Shown one piece after another: positions 1 through 7,945 of a DNA stretch of 7,945 nt. Location: the NCBI GenBank assembly GCA_022701965.1, contig JAKONL010000077.1:1-7945 (forward strand), read 5' to 3'. The stretch comes from Burkholderiaceae bacterium. GTDB lineage: Bacteria; Pseudomonadota; Gammaproteobacteria; Burkholderiales; Burkholderiaceae. The notes beneath the pieces are model-generated. The model saw only the letters and a program-made list of their open reading frames with translations. It had not been told where the DNA came from and did not search any database. How positions within the stretch are numbered: the stretch's first letter is position 1; each line of letters starts with the position of its first letter. The translations under genes and the position numbers were made by a program.

Positions 1-1828
1 GACTGCAGGGCCGCCTTGATCTCGGGCAAGACGGAGTGCAGCAGGTTGCGGGTCGGCTCGCCGCCGCTGAAGTGCAGGTAGCGCGAGGCCGCCGACGAGA
101 CATGCAGCATGCCGCGCTGCGCATCGAGCAGCACCGAGGGCGGGGCCAGGCGGTCGATCGCGCGCAGGTGCATCTCGGCCCAGCTGAGGCCCCCGGCACC
201 GGCACCGGCGGACTGCGCCGACGGCAGGTCGAGCTGCAGCCGCGCGAGCGCGGTGCCGGCGGCCGGCAGGGAGGTCCGCCGGGTGCCGACCACCTGCGGC
301 GCCTCGTAGCGCTTGTCGGTACCGGACGCGGAGGGTCCCGGCCGCGGCACGTACAGGCGATGCTTCTTGTCGACGGCGGAGAACAGGAGGCTGCGCTCGT
401 CGACCGTCTCGGACGCGCCGAGGAACAGCCGCCCGGTCGGACGCATCGAGAAATGCAGCGTCTCCAGGACCCGGAGCTGCGCCTCGCGGCTGAGGTAGAT
501 CAGCAGGTTGCGGCAGCTGGCGAGATCGATGCGCGAGAACGGCGGATCGCGCAGCCCGTCGTGCGCCGCGAACAGCACCATCTCGCGCAGCGCCCGCTTC
601 ACGCGGTAGCCGCCGGCCTCCCGGTGGAAGAAGTGGCGCAGCCGCTCGGGCGACACGTCGGCCTCGATCGCGAACGGGTAGAGCCCCTCGCGCGCGGTCC
701 GGATCGCCTCCTCGTCGAGATCGGACGCGAAGATCTGCACCGCCGTCGTCCCGCGGGTCGTCCGCAGGTGCTCGCTCATCAGCATCGCGATCGAGTAGGC
801 CTCCTCGCCCGTGGCGCAGGCCATGACCCACACGCGCACGGCGTCGCCCGACATTTTCTGCGCGAAGAGTTCCGGGATGCAGGCCTGCAGCGCTCCGAAG
901 CACGGCGGATCGCGGAAGAAGTTGGTCACGCTGACCAGCATGTCCTGCAGCAGGGCGCCCGCTTCGCCGGGTCGCGTCCGCAGGCATTCGAGATAGCCGT
1001 CGAGCGTGCTCACGCCGTTGACCTGCAGGCGGCGCCCCAGCCGCCGCAACACGGTCGCGCGCTTGTAGTTGCGGATGTCGCGGCCGGTGCGCCGCTGCAC
1101 GGCTTCCAGCACCTGGTGGAACGCGGTCTCGTCCCCGACGTCCGCGGCGGGCTGGGAAAGCTCTTCCGGCGGCAGGCGGATTCCGGCTTCCAGGCGGAAA
1201 TACTCGGCGATGCGCGGCGCGATCTCCTCGGGCGGCAGCGTCCAGTCGACCATGTTGGTGGCGACCGCGGCTTCGACCATCTCGCTGGACAGGCCCTCGC
1301 TGCGCTCCCTCGCCACCGTGAGGCCGCCGCGTTCCTTGATCCGACGGATGCCGATGGAGCCGTCGTCGCCGTCGCCCGGCAGCACCACCGCGATGGCGTG
1401 CGGTCCGTGCGCGTCGGCGAGCGAGCGGAACAGGTGGTCTACCGGCAGCGCGGTGCGCGGCCCCTCGACGAGCACGGCGTCGAGGAACCTTCCGCGCGAG
1501 ATCAGCAGCTTGCCGGCGCAGGCCACGTACACGGTGTCGGGCTCGACGCGCAGGCGCTCGGAGACGACCTCCACCGGCAGCGGCGTGGCGCGCATCAGCC
1601 ATTCGATGTCGCTCTCGAGCCGGACGGTCGCGGGCGGCGGCGGCCGGAAGGCCACGGCGACCGCCAGGCCGCTCGACGGCGCCAGCGTCCGGAAGAAGGC
1701 CAGCAGGTCGTCCCTGCCCGCGTCGGCGCAGCCGATGCCGACGACCGGCACCAGCCGATAGCCGCGCGTGGGCACCGCCTCGCCCAGCACGCCTTCGTCC
1801 CCGGTCTCCGCGTCGTCGCTATGGGTCG

Positions 1829-1832
<4 letters not shown>
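1..1832 (-). CDS. CheB-CheR fusion signalling protein with PAS domain (partial, C-terminus beyond window)
   Basis: Reading the minus strand from GTG at 1832 gives 610 uninterrupted codons that run off the left edge. Residues about 28-212 form a CheB methylesterase-like domain and about 235-498 a CheR methyltransferase domain. CheR landmarks are TNFFRDP (303-309), the SAM-binding stretch ACATGEEAYSIAM (338-350), the acidic SDLDEEA (370-376) and CRNLLIYL (440-447). Residues about 549-610 match the PAS region that usually follows CheR in this family (APPSVLLD, then SRYLHFSGGEP). In the CheB part the nucleophile serine is Ala36, the catalytic histidine is Arg63, and only the aspartate (Asp157 in GDGDDGS) is kept, so methylesterase activity is unlikely. 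Full-length relatives often continue into more PAS and histidine kinase domains; whether this one does cannot be seen. The start is supported by AAGGA nine bases upstream and by a GTGA overlap with the response regulator stop, indicating translational coupling. A role as the regulator's partner is inferred. Confidence 0.93.
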
Positions 1833-3214
<1,382 letters not shown>

Positions 3215-3220
3215 GTTGTT

Positions 3221-3225
3221 CCTCC
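3221..3225 (-). promoter_or_regulatory. Ribosome binding site of the response regulator
   Basis: On the minus strand GGAGG lies six bases before the GTG at 3214. This near-perfect Shine-Dalgarno fixes the non-ATG start, which also begins exactly at the receiver-domain strand VLIVEDD. Confidence 0.85.
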
Positions 3226-3279
3226 GACCGAACGCTGGTCGTCCAGGCCTTGTTGTCCGTCTGCAGGCCGGACCGATTT

Positions 3280-3297
3280 TGATAACAATAGTTAACA
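3280..3297. promoter_or_regulatory. AT-rich imperfect inverted repeat, candidate operator in the divergent intergenic region
   Basis: TGATAAC-AATA-GTTAACA: two 7-base arms with a 4-base spacer and one mismatched pair. It sits in an AT-rich island (about 3276-3298) that stands out sharply in very GC-rich surroundings, between the divergent start codons at 3214 and 3382. It could be a repressor or activator site or part of a promoter for either side. TTGATA at 3279-3284 resembles a -35 box, but no matching -10 box lies at the right distance. I found no GG-N10-GC sigma-54 element here. Function is inferred from position and symmetry only. Confidence 0.4.
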
Positions 3298-3372
3298 GTG
3301 TGACGGAATTCGGGCGCGAAAACGGTGGGATGTCTCCTACCGACCCTGCGCGACCGGCATGCCGCTTGCCCC

Positions 3373-3376
3373 GGAG
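3373..3376 (+). promoter_or_regulatory. Ribosome binding site favouring the GTG start at 3382
   Basis: GGAG lies five bases before GTG 3382. The frame is also open from an earlier GTG at 3325, but that codon is preceded only by a poor, GC-mixed stretch without a clear Shine-Dalgarno. The site therefore favours the shorter protein. Confidence 0.5.
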
Positions 3377-3381
3377 CCGAT

Positions 3382-5881
3382 GTGACCTCTTTTCTTCCGC
3401 ACGCCCCCGAGCGTCCGCTCGCGAATCCCACCCCCGTGGCCGATCCGCCCTCGAGCCCCCCGCTGTTCCGCTCGTTCTGGATGGGCGGCTACGAAGGCGC
3501 CGACCATGTCAACGGCCGTGGCGAACCGCTGCACATGCGCCGCGACAACGGCCACGAGCGCAACGCCGAGGCGGACTACGCGGCACTGGCGCGCTTCGGC
3601 ATCCGCACGATCCGCGAGAGCGTCGGCTGGCGCGTGTCGACCGACGGCCGCGGCCGGCTCGACCTGGGCGCGGTGGTGCGTCTGGCGCGGCTGGCCGAAC
3701 GCCATGGCCTGCAGGTGATCTGGACGCTGCAGCACTACGGCCATCCGCCCGGGGTCGACCTGTTCGGGCCCGGTTTCGTGGCGCAGTTCGCCGACTTCTG
3801 CGGCGCGGCCGCGCGGGCGCTGAAGGACATCGGCGGACCGGCGCCGGTCTTCCAGCCGATGAACGAGATCTCCTTCCTGTCGTGGGCGGCGGCCACCACC
3901 GACCTGATCCATCCGTACCGCGCCGGGACGTCCACGCAGGGCTACGACCTGAAATGCCGGCTGGTGGAGGCGACGCTCGCCGGCTGCGACGCGATCTGGG
4001 CCGAGGCGCCGGACGCGCGCATGGTCCATACCGATCCCGCGATCCACGTCGCGCCTGCCACGCCGGACGCGGCGACCGTCGACGCGGCCGCCGCCCTGAC
4101 CGCCGAGCAGTTCCAGGCCTGGGACATGCTCGCCGGACGCACCGAGCCCGGCCTGGGCGGCAGCCTGCGCTACCTGGACGTGATCGGCATCAACTACTAC
4201 CACAGCAGCCAGTGGCTGCATCCGGGCAACGCCGCGCTGCCCTGGCACCTGGGCGACCCGCGCCGGCGTCCGCTGCACGAGGTGCTGGCGGACATCTGGC
4301 GGCGCTACGGGCGCCCGCTGTTCGTCGCCGAGACCGGGCACGTCGGCGACGGCCGTGCGCAGTGGGTCGAGGACATCGCGCAGGCGGTGCTGCGCTGCCA
4401 GGTCGACTCGATCCCGCTCGAGGGAGTCTGCCTCTATCCGCTGGTGGACCGCTGCGACTGGGAAGAGCCGACGCGCTGGCACCGCAGCGCCCTGTGGGAT
4501 GTGCGCGGCAGCCAGGCCGCGGCGGCGGACGGCCCCGTGCCGCCGGACCGGACGCTGAACCGGCCCTTCGCCGACTGCCTGCTGCGCTGGCAGCGGCTCG
4601 CCCCCGCTCCGGACGTCGACGCCGCCCTCCGCACGCTCGCCGATCCGCCCTCGCCCTTCGACGCCGACTCCCGATCCATCCGTCTTGCCACCCGCCCCAT
4701 GACCACCCTGATCGTCTTCTCGCACCTGCGCTGGAACGTCGCCTATGAGCGTCCGCGACAGCTGCTGTCGCGCCTGGCCGGACGCTTCGGGATCGTGTTC
4801 GTCGAGGAACCCGTGCCGAACGCCGAGCGCGCCGTGCTGGAACGCCTGCAGCCGTGCGCCGGCGTCGAGGTGCTGCGCCCGCACGTGACCGGCAGCGCGG
4901 GCGGCTTCCACGACGACCATCTCCCGACCGTGCAGGCGCTGCTCGCGGACTACCTCGAGCGCCATGCGCTCGACGACTACTGGCTCTGGTTCTGCACGCC
5001 GATGGCGGTGCCGCTGGCCGCCGGCCTGGTGCCTGGCGGGATCGTCTACGACTGCGTGGACGATCTCGCCGCGTTCCGGCAGGCGCCCCAGCAGCTGCTG
5101 CAGCGCGAGAACATGCTGTTCAGGCTGGCCGACCTGGTGTTCACCGGCGGCCAGAGCCTGTACGAGTCCAGGCGCGACCGGCATGCCGACGTGCACTGCC
5201 TGCCCAGCAGCGTGGACGCAGCGCATTTCTCCCGGCCCGCCGGCACGGACGCCCTCGCTCGCGCACCGGAGCCGGCGGCGCTGGCGAACCTTCCCGGCCC
5301 GCGCATCGGCTACTTCGGCGCGATCGACGAGCGCGTCGACCTCGGGCTGATCCGCCGCCTGGCCGCCGACCGCCCCGGATGGCAGCTCGTGATGGTCGGG
5401 CCGGTCGTCGGGATCGATCCCGCCGCGCTGCCGCAGGCCGCCAACATCCACTGGCTCGGCCAGCAGGACCATGCCGACCTGCCGGCGTTCGTCGCCGGGT
5501 GGGACGTCTGCCTGCTGCCGTTCGCGCTCGACGAGTCGACGCGCTTCCTCAGCCCCACCCAGACGCTGGAATACATGGCCGCCGGCAAGCCGATCGTCGG
5601 CACGCCGGTCCGCGACGTGGTGACCTCCCACGGCGCCATCGTGCGCATCGCCGGGACGCCCGAGGCGTTCGTCTCGGCCTGCGAACTGGCGCTGGCCCAG
5701 CCGCCCGAGGCGCGCGCCGCGGAGCAGCGCCTGCGCGAGGCGGCGCTGGCCCGGACATCGTGGAACCGGACCGCCGCGCGGATGGCCGACCTGATCGAGG
5801 CCCGCAACGCCGCGCGACTCGCGGCGGCGCAAGCCGACGCCGTGGTGTCCGGCCCGCCCCCGATGACGCCGGCGGCCGCAG

Positions 5882-5889
<8 letters not shown>
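3382..5889 (+). CDS. Fusion of clan GH-A (GH1-like) glycosidase and GT-B glycosyltransferase
   Basis: An 835-residue protein from GTG 3382; the frame allows 19 more residues from GTG 3325. After a Pro-rich N-terminus, residues about 31-409 form a TIM-barrel glycosidase of the GH1-like type. PMNEISF carries the presumed acid/base Glu162, and FVAETGHVGDGRAQW carries the presumed nucleophile Glu317. A linker (about 410-439) joins a glycosyltransferase beginning at Met440 (ATG 4699) with MTTLIVFSHLRWN, exactly where I would expect a standalone enzyme to start. Its two Rossmann halves show YDCVDDLAAF (556-565), ADLVFTGGQSL (583-593), GYFGAID (643-649) and SPTQTLEYMAAGKP (724-737), as in TuaH-like GT4-type enzymes; the first Glu of the EX7E motif is absent. 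There is no signal peptide, so it is probably cytoplasmic. There is no stop or Shine-Dalgarno before 4699, which argues for a true fusion. Sugar donor, acceptor and glycosidase substrate cannot be told. It overlaps the ABC transporter gene and likely acts in making an exported glycan or glycolipid. Confidence 0.9.
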
Positions 5890-7623
<1,734 letters not shown>

Positions 7624-7651
<28 letters not shown>

Positions 7652-7890
7652 AGATCCGGCGCCGAAGATGCGGCTCTCGTGCGTCGCAGGAGACGCCGGC
7701 CGTCCGGCGTGATGGCCAGCACCCGCACCACGATCGGCCCGGATGGTTCCCCGGCGGCCGGCTGGCGCAGCAGCAGCGCCGCGATCAGCCCGGCCGAGCG
7801 CAGGACGAGGAGATCGTCGCGCTGGTCGTCGTCGACACAGTCCACAGGCAGCGTCTGCGCCGCCATGCGCGCGAGCAATTCGATGGACAT
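7624..7890 (-). CDS. Small hypothetical protein, possibly winged-helix-like
   Basis: An 88-residue protein from ATG 7890 with GAGG nine bases upstream. The frame also opens at GTG 7932, but that extension is Arg/Pro-rich and unlike the rest. It begins MSIELLARMAAQTLPVD and contains VLRSAGLIAALLL (about 29-41) and VRVLAITPDGRRLL (about 54-67). The closing ITPDGRRLL pattern resembles the wing region of small winged-helix proteins, and the overall look matches short conserved hypothetical proteins of high-GC proteobacteria. No signal peptide or catalytic motif is visible. It converges on the ABC transporter gene, and the 3' ends overlap by 28 bases. It is transcribed separately from the glycan operon and no functional link is evident. 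Confidence 0.62.
7693..7710. repeat. Short GC-rich hairpin inside the small hypothetical gene
   Basis: ACGCCGG-CCGT-CCGGCGT is a perfect 7-base-pair stem with a 4-base loop, about 40 bases after the ABC transporter stop. It has no T-run, so it is not a standard intrinsic terminator, and it lies within the coding region of the opposite-strand gene. It might slow or end plus-strand transcripts, or be chance in GC-rich DNA. Confidence 0.3.
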
Positions 7891-7921
7891 CGATGGGGTC
7901 CTCGATCGCCAGCGAGGCTCA

Positions 7922-7935
7922 GGCGTGCACACGCC
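7922..7935. repeat. Inverted repeat upstream of the small hypothetical gene
   Basis: GGCGTG-CA-CACGCC has two perfect 6-base arms around a 2-base centre, 31 bases before the ATG at 7890 of the minus-strand gene. Its position would suit an operator, but it is short and chance matches of this size are common in GC-rich sequence. Confidence 0.22.
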
Positions 7936-7945
7936 CGCGCCGGGC

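Noticed and set aside
790..830. Altered SAM-binding motif (ACATGEE instead of GCSTGEE) in the CheR domain
   Set aside because: Classical CheR enzymes of enteric bacteria also have alanines at the start of this motif (AAASTGEE as I recall it), so the change does not suggest loss of activity.
3215..3381. Possible sigma-54 promoter in the divergent intergenic region
   Set aside because: Checked both strands for GG-N10-GC within a TGGCAC/TTGC context and found no convincing match.
5602..5650. Missing first Glu of the EX7E motif in the glycosyltransferase
   Set aside because: Many GT4-like enzymes of the LEYxAAGKP type lack it, so it is not evidence of inactivity.
3337..5832. Minus-strand open frame of 831 codons opposite the glycosidase-glycosyltransferase
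   Set aside because: The length comes from GC-rich codon bias on the true strand; its translation shows no family features.

Overview
This is a roughly 70% GC, densely coded stretch with proteobacterial-type genes. The CheB-CheR fusion, the NtrC-type regulator ending in a Fis helix-turn-helix, the glycosidase family and the small C-terminal gene all suggest a high-GC beta- or gammaproteobacterium. Burkholderiales-like is my best guess; it rests on recognising protein style, not on a search.

Layout: two gene blocks diverge from a short intergenic region at about 3215-3381. Leftward on the minus strand is a two-gene signalling operon. A sigma-54-dependent response regulator (1829-3214) is followed, with a 4-base GTGA overlap, by a CheB-CheR-PAS protein (start 1832) that runs off the left edge of the window. 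Rightward on the plus strand is a two-gene glycan operon. A single open frame (3382-5889) fuses a clan GH-A (GH1-like) glycosidase to a GT-B glycosyltransferase. An ABC half-transporter (5882-7651) overlaps its end by 8 bases and probably starts at TTG. A small conserved-type hypothetical gene (7624-7890, minus) converges on the transporter and overlaps its 3' end.

How the parts may work together (inference): the glycosidase-glycosyltransferase fusion would build and trim a glycan or glycolipid in the cytoplasm, and the MsbA-like transporter would flip or export it. The divergently transcribed regulators are candidates to control this operon. The intergenic region holds an AT-rich imperfect inverted repeat that could be an operator. 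I found no convincing sigma-54 promoter there, so the regulatory link is not shown by sequence.

The most notable points are a CheB domain that has lost two of its three catalytic residues while the fused CheR domain looks intact, the single-chain glycosidase-glycosyltransferase, and the pairing of this glycan operon with chemoreceptor-type signalling genes.
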